Positions 1-8,538 of a DNA stretch of 64,000 nt are shown here, piece after piece (the first letter of the stretch is position 1; each line of letters starts with the position of its first letter). The notes under the pieces were generated by a model. It was given only the letters and a program-made list of their open reading frames with translations. It ran no database searches and was not told where the DNA came from. Where the stretch lies: NCBI GenBank assembly GCA_946547305.1, contig CAMNOX010000001.1, forward strand, positions 95,799 to 159,798, written 5' to 3'. This stretch comes from an uncultured Cytophagales bacterium (GTDB lineage: Bacteria; Bacteroidota; Bacteroidia; Cytophagales; Amoebophilaceae). The position numbers were made by a program, and so were the translations under genes.

Positions 1-1322
1 ATAATTTTTTAAAGATTGTTTATGATTTCAAGAAAGATAATATGGATATTTATGATTTTTCTAAGTCAAAAGAGAATGGAGATAAGTCGAAGGAGGAGGT
101 GGATAAATCAAAAGAGGGGGAAGATAAATTAAGAGAGGATGGAGATAAGTCAAAGGAAGGGAAGGATAAAATTGGAGATATAGTTCTTGGCGGACTTAAA
201 AGAATTGGGTATAATAATTTATCTAGTATTATGACTGCTACCGTTTTTCGTACGATGATGGAAAAGATTATGGGCAATTTTGGAATAGTATCAAAAGCGC
301 TATCAGGATTGAGTGGGAATTTAAATGTTATTTTAAATTTTCTTTTACAGGAAGGTATTGTTATAAAGATAAATCCAGATATATTCTCTCCTATTTGCTC
401 TGTTATGCATCTTCGTGGAGCTTGTGAGTTTATTAAAGGTTTTTCCCAATGTAGTAGTGATGATGGAATAGATAAGGTATTAGGGTTTGGCGATGATGCA
501 TACGATAAATTTATTATAGAACTTGAGACACGTAAAGCAAGTAAAACTGAAAAAGATATGACATTTTTGGTGGTAAAACAGCGGAATGATGAGCCTTCAG
601 GTGGTTATTCTGATTTAATGGGAATTAATATTAAAAAATTGAAAGATGAAATTTGCCAAATACTAAAGTTCTATTTTGAAATTCTTCATGTCTTTTATAT
701 TTACAAGGAGATATTAAAAAAAGAGTTATATGTCTATTATTTTAACAAGAAGATTTATATTTATACACCTAAGGTATCTTCTATTAATAAAGATTTTGAT
801 GGTGTATTGCCGGCTGATTTGTGTGGCGAGTATACTAGAAAATACCGATTGAATAATAGTTTATTATCGAATATAATTATAGACTTACCTAATAGGCAAA
901 ATAATGTATCTACTGAATTAATAAAATTATCGAAAGCTTATGATGATATTAATGCAATTAATGTTGTTAATGGTGCTGACCAAGATAAAGAAAATAAGTT
1001 AAATGAAGGTCGTGAAAAGTTAAAAAAGCTAGATGAGGAAATAATGTTTTTTGATGAATTTTGTAAAAAATTAAAGGAGTGTATAATTGGCCAGTGTTCA
1101 TCTGAATGTTTAGACTTTAAAGAGAATAAATATATATTTACTAATGCTGAATTAGGTGAAATGTACTTTTGTAAATTGAATGGCTTGCTATCGAAAAACT
1201 GTGATTTGGTTGCTTTATATAACGAAGTAGTAGAGAAGTATGGTATGAGTGATGATGCTATAGTACAGGAAGCTAATAAAAATGGTGTTGGTTGGAAGAT
1301 TTTTGATTTATTTTTTAATTAG
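1..1322 (+). CDS. Repeat-containing hypothetical protein, 5' end outside window
   Basis: I do not recognise a family. The first Met in the window is at position 42, but the frame is open back to the window edge and reads like coding sequence (VYDFKKDN before MDIYDFSKSK), so the true start probably lies upstream. Residues about 8-45 form a charged Lys/Asp/Glu/Ser stretch of loose seven-residue repeats (DKSKEEV, DKSKEGE, DKSKEGK). A globular region follows, with an aromatic patch near residues 210-250 (FYFEILHVFYIYK) and a predicted helix around residue 310-340. No signal peptide is visible in the part seen, and there is no terminal Cys cluster. The stop lies 82 bp before an ABC permease gene. 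Given the neighbourhood it may be another host-directed protein, but that is inference. Confidence 0.7.
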   Translation, partial: NFLKIVYDFKKDNMDIYDFSKSKENGDKSKEEVDKSKEGEDKLREDGDKSKEGKDKIGDIVLGGLKRIGYNNLSSIMTATVFRTMMEKIMGNFGIVSKALSGLSGNLNVILNFLLQEGIVIKINPDIFSPICSVMHLRGACEFIKGFSQCSSDDGIDKVLGFGDDAYDKFIIELETRKASKTEKDMTFLVVKQRNDEPSGGYSDLMGINIKKLKDEICQILKFYFEILHVFYIYKEILKKELYVYYFNKKIYIYTPKVSSINKDFDGVLPADLCGEYTRKYRLNNSLLSNIIIDLPNRQNNVSTELIKLSKAYDDINAINVVNGADQDKENKLNEGREKLKKLDEEIMFFDEFCKKLKECIIGQCSSECLDFKENKYIFTNAELGEMYFCKLNGLLSKNCDLVALYNEVVEKYGMSDDAIVQEANKNGVGWKIFDLFFN

Positions 1323-1404
1323 TCTCTGGTAGAGAAAATTAATCAGACTAAATTATATTTATATCTATTTTTTTTATTTTAAAATATTCTCTTATCAAAA
1401 AAAT

Positions 1405-2340
1405 ATGTTGTACTTTCTGATTAGAAGATTATTTGACTCTGTAATAACTATATTTTTCGTCATTACAGCTACGTTTTTCATGATTAAGCTATCTCCTGGT
1501 AATCCATTTGCCGGAGAAAAAGTTTCTCAAGAGACAATAAAGTCTTTGGAAAGATTATATAACGTAGATAAAAATATATTCCTGCAATATATTGATTATT
1601 TAAGGAATTTAATATTTCATCTTGACTTTGGTATATCGTTTAAAAATATGGGGGTTAAGGTTAATGACATGATATTCCCACCTGATTCAGATAGTGGATT
1701 TTGGTTGTCTATAAAGTTCGGGTTTGTGGTGCTTGTAGTAGTAGTGATTTTAGGTGTCTTGTTAGGTATAATATCCGCATTGAATGAAAATGGTAAAATT
1801 GATAAAATATTGACTTTTTTTTCTGTAGTTGGAATAGCTGTACCGCCAGTGGTCATTGCGCCAGTGTTGGTATTGATATTTTCAGTTTACCTAAGAATAT
1901 TCCCTCCTATTGGTTGGGAATATGATTTCTCGCATTTGTTTTTGCCTGTTGTGGCATTATCCTTACCAAATATATGTTTCCTTGCCCAGATTCAAAGAAA
2001 CAGTTTGATAAATGTAATGAATTCTAGGTTTATATTAACAGCTAGGGCTAATGGGTTATCAAAAAACTATATATTGATGAAACACGCATTAAAGCCATCG
2101 TTGATACCTGTAATAAGTTATCTAGGTCCAACTGCAGCAGGAATAATATCTGGAAGTGTGGTAATAGAGAGAATTTTTGTATTCCCTGGGATTGGAACCT
2201 TAACAGTAGCGTCTGCATTGGGTAGAGATTATTCAACTATATTAGCATTGGTGATAGTATATAGTTGTGTTCTTATTTTTTGTAATACGATTGTGGATAT
2301 ATTATATACATATATATCTCCGCAGGTAAAATTAAATTAA
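1405..2340 (+). CDS. Peptide ABC transporter permease, DppB/OppB family
   Basis: Inner-membrane permease subunit of a dipeptide/oligopeptide-type ABC importer. The 311-residue length is usual for the family. The N-terminal membrane segment with a basic start (MLYFLIRRLFDSV), the FxxxLSPGNPF stretch after it and the following YNVDKNIFLQY region are typical of DppB. The cytoplasmic EAA loop that docks with the ATPase is visible near residues 210-235 (ARANGLSKNYILMKHALKPS), followed by the conserved E.IF.FPGIG segment. The gene is 5 bp upstream of the partner permease and is co-oriented. No ATPase or substrate-binding protein is nearby, so the transporter genes are split across the genome. Peptide import would suit an amino-acid-dependent symbiont. 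Confidence 0.9.
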   Translation: MLYFLIRRLFDSVITIFFVITATFFMIKLSPGNPFAGEKVSQETIKSLERLYNVDKNIFLQYIDYLRNLIFHLDFGISFKNMGVKVNDMIFPPDSDSGFWLSIKFGFVVLVVVVILGVLLGIISALNENGKIDKILTFFSVVGIAVPPVVIAPVLVLIFSVYLRIFPPIGWEYDFSHLFLPVVALSLPNICFLAQIQRNSLINVMNSRFILTARANGLSKNYILMKHALKPSLIPVISYLGPTAAGIISGSVVIERIFVFPGIGTLTVASALGRDYSTILALVIVYSCVLIFCNTIVDILYTYISPQVKLN

Positions 2341-2345
2341 TTGTT

Positions 2346-3188
2346 ATGAATTTGAGTATAGCTAAAATCTACAAAAGGATAAGGGGTAGAAGGGATTATC
2401 TAATATTTTTGTGTTTTTTTATTTTTGTGGCTTTTGCAATATTTATAATACCAGAGTTTTTCCCAAGTGGTTATTATGCAAAGACAGATTATGATCACGT
2501 GAACCAATCACCAAGTTTAAAGCATATATTCGGTACTGATTATCTTGGAAGGGATGTCTTTGTGAGGGTATTGGAGGCATCTAAATTATCCTTGGAGATA
2601 GCTTTAATAACTGCATTGGTATCAGTATTTATTGGTACAGTTTATGGTGTTATATCTGGGTTTTATGGCGGAAATGTTGATAGTATAATGATGCGTATTG
2701 TTGATGGACTATATGCAATTCCATTTATATTTCTAGCTATTTTGTTAGTTTCTATATTTGGAAGGAATTTCTTTTTGATATTTGTGTCGATTGGATGTGT
2801 ATCATGGTTAGATACAGCTAGGGTTATAAGAGGTCAAACGCTTGAAATAAAGAATAAGGAATACATTACGGCTGCAGAGATTATGGGATTGAGTAAATAT
2901 AGGATTATAGTTTCCCATATTTTACATAATTTAACACATACGATTATAATATTTACAACCTTGACAATTCCTAGTATATTGTATGTATCGGTTTTTTTGG
3001 GATTTTTGGGATTTGGTGTGCAGCCTCCATTAGCTGGTCTTGGTGAATTGATATACGAAGGGAGTGAAGGTATATCATGTGGTTATTGGTGGGCACTTGT
3101 ATTTCCATGTATATTTATGATCTTATTGGTGTTATTATTGAATACATTGAGTAACATTATAAAGGAGTTAATATCGAACGATGTATAG
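2346..3188 (+). CDS. Peptide ABC transporter permease, DppC/OppC family
   Basis: Second inner-membrane permease of the peptide ABC importer, partner of the upstream DppB-like gene. The protein has an N-terminal membrane segment (residues about 19-38), then the DppC-typical HIFGTDYLGRDVFVR motif at about residues 58-74. The EAA loop is visible as AAEIMGLSKYRIIVSHI near residues 176-192, and the conserved LGFLGFGVQPP follows. At 280 residues it is near family length. It starts 5 bp after the dppB-like stop, so the two are surely co-transcribed. The tRNA cluster follows. Confidence 0.9.
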   Translation: MNLSIAKIYKRIRGRRDYLIFLCFFIFVAFAIFIIPEFFPSGYYAKTDYDHVNQSPSLKHIFGTDYLGRDVFVRVLEASKLSLEIALITALVSVFIGTVYGVISGFYGGNVDSIMMRIVDGLYAIPFIFLAILLVSIFGRNFFLIFVSIGCVSWLDTARVIRGQTLEIKNKEYITAAEIMGLSKYRIIVSHILHNLTHTIIIFTTLTIPSILYVSVFLGFLGFGVQPPLAGLGELIYEGSEGISCGYWWALVFPCIFMILLVLLLNTLSNIIKELISNDV

Positions 3189-3252
3189 GGGTGAATTCGG
3201 AAAACATCAGAAATAATTTTTTAATTACAATTTTTTCTTATCAAATCCATAT

Positions 3253-3333
3253 GGAAGAGTTCCAGAGCGGTCAAATGGACTTGACTGTAAATCAAATGCT
3301 TCGGCTTCGTGGGTTCGAATCCTACCTCTTCCA
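3253..3333 (+). tRNA. tRNA-Tyr (GTA)
   Basis: Class II tRNA with a 7-bp acceptor stem (ggaagag pairing with ctcttcc), anticodon loop ctgtaaa giving GTA, a long variable arm and a TPsiC arm containing ggttcgaatcc. No complete CCA end is encoded. First of three closely spaced tRNA genes. Confidence 0.95.
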
Positions 3334-3346
3334 CAATGGTTTGTTA

Positions 3347-3417
3347 GCGGGAATAGCTCAATGGTAGAGTGCTAGCCTTCCAAGCTAGACATGCGAGTTC
3401 GATTCTCGTTTCCCGCT
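3347..3417 (+). tRNA. tRNA-Gly (TCC)
   Basis: Cloverleaf with acceptor gcgggaa/ttcccgc and anticodon loop cttccaa between ctagc and gctag, giving TCC. The TPsiC arm contains gttcgattc. It lies 13 bp after tRNA-Tyr. Confidence 0.95.
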
Positions 3418-3456
3418 CATTCCACATTAGATTAATATTGGTTTCTCATTATAGAA

Positions 3457-3528
3457 GCCGAAATAGCTCAGTGGTAGAGCATTTTCTTGGTAAGAAAAAG
3501 GTCGTGAGTTCGTTTCTCACTTTCGGCT
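3457..3528 (+). tRNA. tRNA-Thr (GGT)
   Basis: Cloverleaf with acceptor gccgaaa/tttcggc and anticodon loop ttggtaa between ttttc and gaaaa, giving GGT. The Tyr-Gly-Thr order is the arrangement that in many Bacteroidota precedes tuf. No tuf gene follows here, which indicates rearrangement. Confidence 0.95.
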
Positions 3529-3801
3529 CAATAGTGATTAGTTATCTTATGTTATGATGAGTAGCTTGTATATAATTGGGTTAGTTTTTTACATCATTCT
3601 TTAATAGATTGTGTATTTTTTATTTTGGTGAATCGAACGTATTTTGTATATTTTTTTTACAGCATATTTTAACCATTTGATAAGAAATATTTTGGTATTT
3701 TAAAATAATAATTTTACAAATGGTTGAGGAATGTGAGAATATAAAAATATTTTTTTGAAAAAAATAAAGGTATTACATTATATTATACATATACTTGGAC
3801 T

Positions 3802-3966
3802 ATGGTGGATATTAGTAAAATATTTGTTTTTGTATTAATTGCTAATATTAAAATATTTGGAGGTGTAAAATATATTGCAGAACAAGATTTAAAAGAATCT
3901 TCGATAGAAAATAATAAGATATTATTATATCCTCTAGAAATAAATGAGAAATCATATATTAGGTAA
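3802..3966 (+). CDS. Short secreted peptide, possibly the 5' part of an interrupted gene
   Basis: A 54-residue frame beginning MVDISKIFVFVLIANIKIFGG, which has the basic start and hydrophobic core of a Sec signal peptide, followed by an acidic/polar stretch ending NEKSYIR. It stops at TAA (3964-3966). The same frame reopens at once and continues without another stop into the next gene at 3991. The pair may therefore be one secreted protein split by a nonsense codon. The roughly 270 bp before it, back to tRNA-Thr, shows no recognisable gene. No family recognised. Confidence 0.4.
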   Translation: MVDISKIFVFVLIANIKIFGGVKYIAEQDLKESSIENNKILLYPLEINEKSYIR

Positions 3967-3990
3967 CAGGATAATAAAAAAAGGTACATT

Positions 3991-4485
3991 ATGGTAGACA
4001 ATAATAGGGCTTTTTGTGTTTTTAAGTATAATGGGAAAGACTATATATTAGCTACAAATATTTGCCCTTGTTGTTTTACTAATTGTTATGCCATATTAAT
4101 AAAAGATGATTATGAAGATTATAGGTTAAGTCATAAACTTGAAGGTCTGAGAGAAGAATTAAAACGTAATAATATTGATTCAATAATATTTAATGGGAAG
4201 GATTTTTTAATTTGTAATGAATATTTAAAATTTAAAAATTGGAGATGTTGTGTTTCTTGTAGACCTAAGCTATTTTCCTCTTACGCTAATGAAAGTATTA
4301 AGAATAAAGGTAATGAAAAAGAATTTTTGAAGATGATATTTGTTACAGATACAAATTTTGAAGAAAAAGCAGTAACTTTGGATTTATGTGAGAATGTAAA
4401 AATAGTCGATTTATATGCTGAATTAACTATTATAGATAGGAAAACAGTTAATGAAGTAATGAAGAGTTTTAAGAATAAGTATTAA
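3991..4485 (+). CDS. Cys-containing hypothetical protein
   Basis: 164 residues, no family recognised. Cysteine pairs appear at about residues 28-34 (CPCCFTNC) and 86-90 (CCVSC), which could bind metal or form disulfides if exported. The protein has no signal peptide of its own, but the preceding 54-codon frame does, and it is in the same reading phase, separated only by a TAA and eight codons. Either the start is at 3991 or this is the 3' part of a gene that began at 3802. The roughly 280 bp downstream, up to rplY, contains nothing I recognise. Confidence 0.55.
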   Translation: MVDNNRAFCVFKYNGKDYILATNICPCCFTNCYAILIKDDYEDYRLSHKLEGLREELKRNNIDSIIFNGKDFLICNEYLKFKNWRCCVSCRPKLFSSYANESIKNKGNEKEFLKMIFVTDTNFEEKAVTLDLCENVKIVDLYAELTIIDRKTVNEVMKSFKNKY

Positions 4486-4763
4486 TTATCCTAATTTCTG
4501 TACATAAACTATTACCGTTTTTACAACTATTTTATAATTGTATTGTGATGTTATCGGTATTACTATTATTATAGTACGGTCTGAGATATTTCTTGTTAGG
4601 CTTGTTTTTGTTAGTATTTTTATAGCATTATGAACTTGACGATTTTAGTAGAAGAACACTTTGATGTTGTTATAGAATTACTTATTTTGTATGCTTATAG
4701 AGTTTTTATATTATAATTTACTTAGAAAAATATTATAATTATTTTTTTATTAACGTACATTAT

Positions 4764-5339
4764 ATGGAGTGTGTTGACTTAGTAGGTTATAATAGAAATG
4801 ATTTTGATAATAGTAATCTAAGGAAGGCTCGGGAGGGAGGTAATGTTCCTGGTGTTTTATATGGTTGTGGTGTGTTAAAGCATTTTTTTGTACCATGTTT
4901 TACCTTAAAGAATGTTGTTTATACGAATAAGAAATATATATTAAATTTTAACTTAAATGGAGATATACATACTTGTATGTTGAAAGATATTCAATTTCAT
5001 CCGGTTAGTGAAATGATTTTACATGTTGATTTTTTAAAAATTGACAATAAAAAGAAGGTTCTTACTATATTAAATATTACTACCGATGGAACGCCAGTTG
5101 GAGTTGGGAAGGGAGGATTATTATTACAAAAGAAGAAAAAATTAAAGGTTTTTGGACTACCTAAGGATATTCCAAGTCTTATTACATTGAATATTTCTTC
5201 ACTTGATAGCGGTGATACCTTGAGGGTAAGTGATTTAGATAGGATAAATGGATGTGAATATAAAGATAATCCTGTTGATCCTATTTTTACAATAAAAGCA
5301 CCTGGTAAGTCTAGTTCTACTGATAGTAAATCAAAGTAG
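4764..5339 (+). CDS. rplY: 50S ribosomal protein L25 (CTC form)
   Basis: 5S rRNA-binding protein of the large subunit. The N-terminal L25 domain (residues about 1-90) shows LRKAREGGNVPGVLYG, matching the family's K.R..G.vPavlYG, and then DIQFHPVSEMILHVDFL, a hallmark of L25. The C-terminal beta domain of the longer CTC form follows to about residue 180 (GTPVGVGKGGLLLQ...), with a Ser/Lys-rich end. At 191 residues it fits the two-domain form common in Bacteroidota. Confidence 0.9.
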   Translation: MECVDLVGYNRNDFDNSNLRKAREGGNVPGVLYGCGVLKHFFVPCFTLKNVVYTNKKYILNFNLNGDIHTCMLKDIQFHPVSEMILHVDFLKIDNKKKVLTILNITTDGTPVGVGKGGLLLQKKKKLKVFGLPKDIPSLITLNISSLDSGDTLRVSDLDRINGCEYKDNPVDPIFTIKAPGKSSSTDSKSK

Positions 5340-5456
5340 AGATATTGTTTTAGGTATTTAAAATTGGCTTTTTTATACGTAAGATTGTATTTTATAGAAA
5401 AAAATATATTGTTTTATAATTTTTAGTAAAATTTTACTATATTTAATTATCAACGT

Positions 5457-6941
5457 ATGTCATTAAACCTACGTACACCTGGTGTATATACAGTCGAGAA
5501 GTCTAAATTAGGTGACTCGATAAGTCAGACATCAACAGCTGTAGCAGTATTTATAGGATACACGGCAAAAGCTTCAGTAAATGGGAAAAGTTTTCATATG
5601 GTGCCTGTTGTAATAAATTCATTGTCTGAATATGAATTATATTTTGGGAGACAGCCCAATCATGTATTCTCTTTAACTGAAACAGATAAACGTGAATCTG
5701 ATATAAATATTGATGGAAAATCATATAATTTAGTTCAAAATGAGAATTCTAAATTTTATTTGTATTACTCATTAAAATTATTTTTTGATAATGGTGGATC
5801 AAGATGTTATGTAATTTCAATTGGGCAATATGAAGAAGACACAGATGAATTAGAAATAAGTAAGGATAGATTTAATGAAGCAATAGATAAATTAAAGAAA
5901 GAGGATGAGCCGACAATAATAGTGATGCCAGATAGTTTATTGCTATCAGAAGAAGATGGATCATATTATTCGGTTGTAACGCATGCACTATCACATTGTG
6001 CAGAAACAATGAACAAGGTAGCTTTATTCGATGTATATGGCGCTGATAAGGAATTACCTCTAGGTGAAGATAAAAACAAATATATTAAAAGGTTTAGAGA
6101 GAATGCTGGCTTAGAAAATTTAAGTTATGGTGCGTGTTATTATCCATGGTTAGTAACAAATATAGTAACTCAAAATGATATTAATTATTCATATTTCGAT
6201 TTGGAGCTTTTAAAACCTATAATAGAAGAGAAATATCAGACGGTTTTAGATAATTTGATAAAAGCTACAGATGAAGGTGAAAAAAAGTATTGGGATAGAG
6301 GATTAAATGGATGTAAAGAATATGTCGCACTCAAAAAGATTATAGCTAGTAAATTAGGTATACTACCAGCTGCACCTGCTGTTGCTGGATTATATACAAA
6401 AACTGATAACACGCAAGGTGTATGGATAGCACCAGCTAATAAAAATCTAAATTCTGTAATTGAACCAACGATAAAGATATCTAATGAGGAGCAAGAAAAC
6501 CTAAATATAGACCCTATAAGTGGCAAATCAATAAATGCTATAAGAACATTTAGAGGTAGGGGTTGTGCAATCGTTTGGGGCGCTAGGACTTTAGATGGAA
6601 ATAGTCCAGAATGGAGATATGTTAATGTTAAGAGGTTATTTATATCAATTGAAAAGTCTATTGCAACTGCTTCTGCCAAGGTTGTATTTAAACCTAATGT
6701 TGCAATGACATGGTCGATAGTTAAAGCCTCAATAAATAACTATTTAACGGATTTATGGAGGAAAGGAGCACTTGTTGGAGCAACCCCTTCTGAAGCATTT
6801 TCAGTATTATGTGGTTTGGGAGAGACAATGGATCAAAATGATATCAATGAAGGTATTATGAGAATCCAGGTTGCAGCGGCTCCTTCACGACCTGCAGAAT
6901 TTATAGTAATAAGTTTTGAACAAAAGATGCATGGCAAGTAA
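5457..6941 (+). CDS. Contractile injection system sheath protein
   Basis: Tail sheath subunit whose contraction drives the inner tube outward; relatives occur in antifeeding prophages, MACs and the T6SS-iv of Amoebophilus. The N terminus LRTPGVYTVEKSK is the usual sheath opening. The C-terminal third is strongly conserved: RGCAIVWGART, WRYVNVKRLFISIEKSI, then WRKGALVGATPSEAFSV and PSRPAEFIVISFEQ, all sheath signatures. At 494 residues it is full length. It is the first gene of a co-directional cluster with gaps of -1 to 26 bp, so the locus is probably one operon. It is the only sheath gene in the window, whereas Afp has three. Confidence 0.95.
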   Translation: MSLNLRTPGVYTVEKSKLGDSISQTSTAVAVFIGYTAKASVNGKSFHMVPVVINSLSEYELYFGRQPNHVFSLTETDKRESDINIDGKSYNLVQNENSKFYLYYSLKLFFDNGGSRCYVISIGQYEEDTDELEISKDRFNEAIDKLKKEDEPTIIVMPDSLLLSEEDGSYYSVVTHALSHCAETMNKVALFDVYGADKELPLGEDKNKYIKRFRENAGLENLSYGACYYPWLVTNIVTQNDINYSYFDLELLKPIIEEKYQTVLDNLIKATDEGEKKYWDRGLNGCKEYVALKKIIASKLGILPAAPAVAGLYTKTDNTQGVWIAPANKNLNSVIEPTIKISNEEQENLNIDPISGKSINAIRTFRGRGCAIVWGARTLDGNSPEWRYVNVKRLFISIEKSIATASAKVVFKPNVAMTWSIVKASINNYLTDLWRKGALVGATPSEAFSVLCGLGETMDQNDINEGIMRIQVAAAPSRPAEFIVISFEQKMHGK

Positions 6942-6967
6942 TAAAAAAGAAATAAAGAAATATAATT

Positions 6968-7441
6968 ATGGCAATAAATCAAGCATTAGTACCTAGTTTT
7001 GTGTCAGTTTCATATGATTCATTTGAATTAGTATTTGTAGATGCAAAGTTTTCGTTTAATTATGATAACAACTCTGGTTATTTAGAATCAATGACTACTT
7101 CTGGTAAAAGAAACTATTTACTTCGTAAGGGTGTTTCAATTACTCAATATGGAGATATATATATGGTTCTATCGAAAACTCCAGATAAAAAACAGGATGA
7201 TTCTATAAAATTTCTTAGAGACAAGTTGAAGGAAATTTCAAAACTAGAAAATCCAAATGATTACTGTAAACCAATAGTTATTACAGCAAAAGATCCTGGC
7301 GAGGAACAGTTTTTTTCTGTTTCGTTTAGTGGTTATGTAGCTGAATTTAAAAATATACCTTCAAAAGACGGTATAGATTTTATAAATTATTTGGCTAGTT
7401 TTGTAATATTCGATGATTTAAGTGTAAAAATCGCAAATTAA
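6968..7441 (+). CDS. Contractile system protein, possible tube-family component
   Basis: 157-residue protein directly after the sheath gene, where contractile systems often carry a first tube/initiator protein. I see a beta-rich N-terminal part (FVSVSYDSFELVFVDAKFSF) and a GKRNYLLRKGVSITQYGDI stretch that loosely recalls the gp19 tube motif, but the match is not decisive. No signal peptide or membrane segment. Membership of the injection-system operon is well supported by spacing; the exact role is inferred. Confidence 0.6.
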   Translation: MAINQALVPSFVSVSYDSFELVFVDAKFSFNYDNNSGYLESMTTSGKRNYLLRKGVSITQYGDIYMVLSKTPDKKQDDSIKFLRDKLKEISKLENPNDYCKPIVITAKDPGEEQFFSVSFSGYVAEFKNIPSKDGIDFINYLASFVIFDDLSVKIAN

Positions 7442-7455
7442 ATAAAATAAAGATT

Positions 7456-7902
7456 ATGTCAGAGCAGATATCAAGGTCATTAACATTCGACCCAATTACG
7501 AAGGTATTTACAGAGGCTTCTTGTATGGTAAGTGAAATAGAAGTACCAAATGTATTAACGACTAAAATTATTGAAGTATATCCAACTAAAGAGAAATCCT
7601 TGCAGAGATTTAAAAGTAACGATATAAGGTCGATAGTTTCATTTAAGGTCAAATATATACCATTGAATAATGATGCTGGGAAAAAACTATTTTCTGAGGC
7701 AAAGAAGATTATTGATTCTGTACTTACAAAGGATTATATTCCAGCCGAATCTGTTATAAACGTTTTTAGAAATGGAGAGCTAGAGGAAACTACAGTAATC
7801 AATGATTGTATACCAAAGACATGTGAAATAGATTTTTCTATTCATAATTACATAAGTATAGTATTTGAAATATGTGGTATAATGCAGCCTTCTTACCTAT
7901 AA
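7456..7902 (+). CDS. Contractile system small protein, unknown role
   Basis: 148-residue protein between the two tube-like genes of the injection-system operon, 14 bp after the previous stop and 3 bp before the next start. It begins MSEQISRSLTFDPITKVFTE and is mixed alpha/beta with no signal peptide. I do not recognise the family. In related loci, cap/terminator or adaptor proteins sit at similar positions, but I cannot assign one from sequence. Confidence 0.55.
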   Translation: MSEQISRSLTFDPITKVFTEASCMVSEIEVPNVLTTKIIEVYPTKEKSLQRFKSNDIRSIVSFKVKYIPLNNDAGKKLFSEAKKIIDSVLTKDYIPAESVINVFRNGELEETTVINDCIPKTCEIDFSIHNYISIVFEICGIMQPSYL

Positions 7903-7905
7903 TAT

Positions 7906-8346
7906 ATGCTAGATATTAGATTATCGTCAACTTATTCTTTCCAGATAGCTATTGATAATATAACAGATAGTGATGAACTGTTTTATTCTATTGAAGGGTT
8001 ATCAATGTTTTATAATTTACTTCCACAATTTCAAGGTGGTGAGAATAACGAAACGATGGTTACATCTACATTAAAGACTTCACCATTAATTGTAAAAAGG
8101 CCATTAACAAATATAGTTTCTGGTTTTTCAAAATGGTGTATAGATACGTTAAATACAGGTACATTTCAGCCAGTATCGATGAATATATTTATTTTAAATT
8201 ATGATAGTGAAATTAATAATCATTGGATAGCAGAAGAAGCTTATCCATATGGTATGAAAATAAGCCCAATTAATATTGATAATGATAAGCCGGTTATAAT
8301 GGAGGAAATACATGTTTTGTACAGAAAATTAAGGAGATTGAAATAA
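7906..8346 (+). CDS. Contractile system inner tube protein, gp19-like
   Basis: Likely tube subunit that stacks as hexameric rings inside the sheath. The C-terminal part carries the gp19/tube family pattern: a Trp-Ile-x-E-x-AYP segment (HWIAEEAYPYGMKISPIN) followed by an EEIHVL strand. The middle has VKRPLTNIVSGFSKW, matching the family's KRG...F..W region. At 146 residues it has the expected size. Its TAA stop overlaps the next start (TAATG), which indicates translational coupling. Confidence 0.8.
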   Translation: MLDIRLSSTYSFQIAIDNITDSDELFYSIEGLSMFYNLLPQFQGGENNETMVTSTLKTSPLIVKRPLTNIVSGFSKWCIDTLNTGTFQPVSMNIFILNYDSEINNHWIAEEAYPYGMKISPINIDNDKPVIMEEIHVLYRKLRRLK

Positions 8347-8525
8347 TGTCGTTAATAATTAATGAATTAACAATTCAGACTAAACTTGTTGATGAATTTG
8401 ATGATCTGAATAAAAATGAGATATCAAAGGTATTAGATATTTTAAAAGCTGAGAATATCAAATTGAGAAAGGAGATAAAAATGCTCCAAGAGAAATTTGA
8501 AAATATAAGACATATAGATCAGTAA
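8346..8525 (+). CDS. DUF5908-like small contractile-system protein
   Basis: 59-residue protein whose ATG overlaps the stop of the tube gene by one base. It starts MSLIINELTIQTKLVDE, resembling the short N-terminal strand of DUF5908 proteins (pattern M.I.I.EL.I...V), and ends in a charged helix (IKLRKEIKMLQEKFENI). Small proteins of this type lie between the tube and LysM/hub genes in Bacteroidota injection loci, matching its position here. Biochemical role unknown. Confidence 0.7.
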   Translation: MSLIINELTIQTKLVDEFDDLNKNEISKVLDILKAENIKLRKEIKMLQEKFENIRHIDQ

Positions 8526-8538
8526 TAGTAAATAAAAT

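Noticed and set aside
3369..3557. 62-codon plus-strand frame over the tRNA cluster
   Set aside because: It overlaps tRNA-Gly and tRNA-Thr; the translation simply reads through tRNA sequence.
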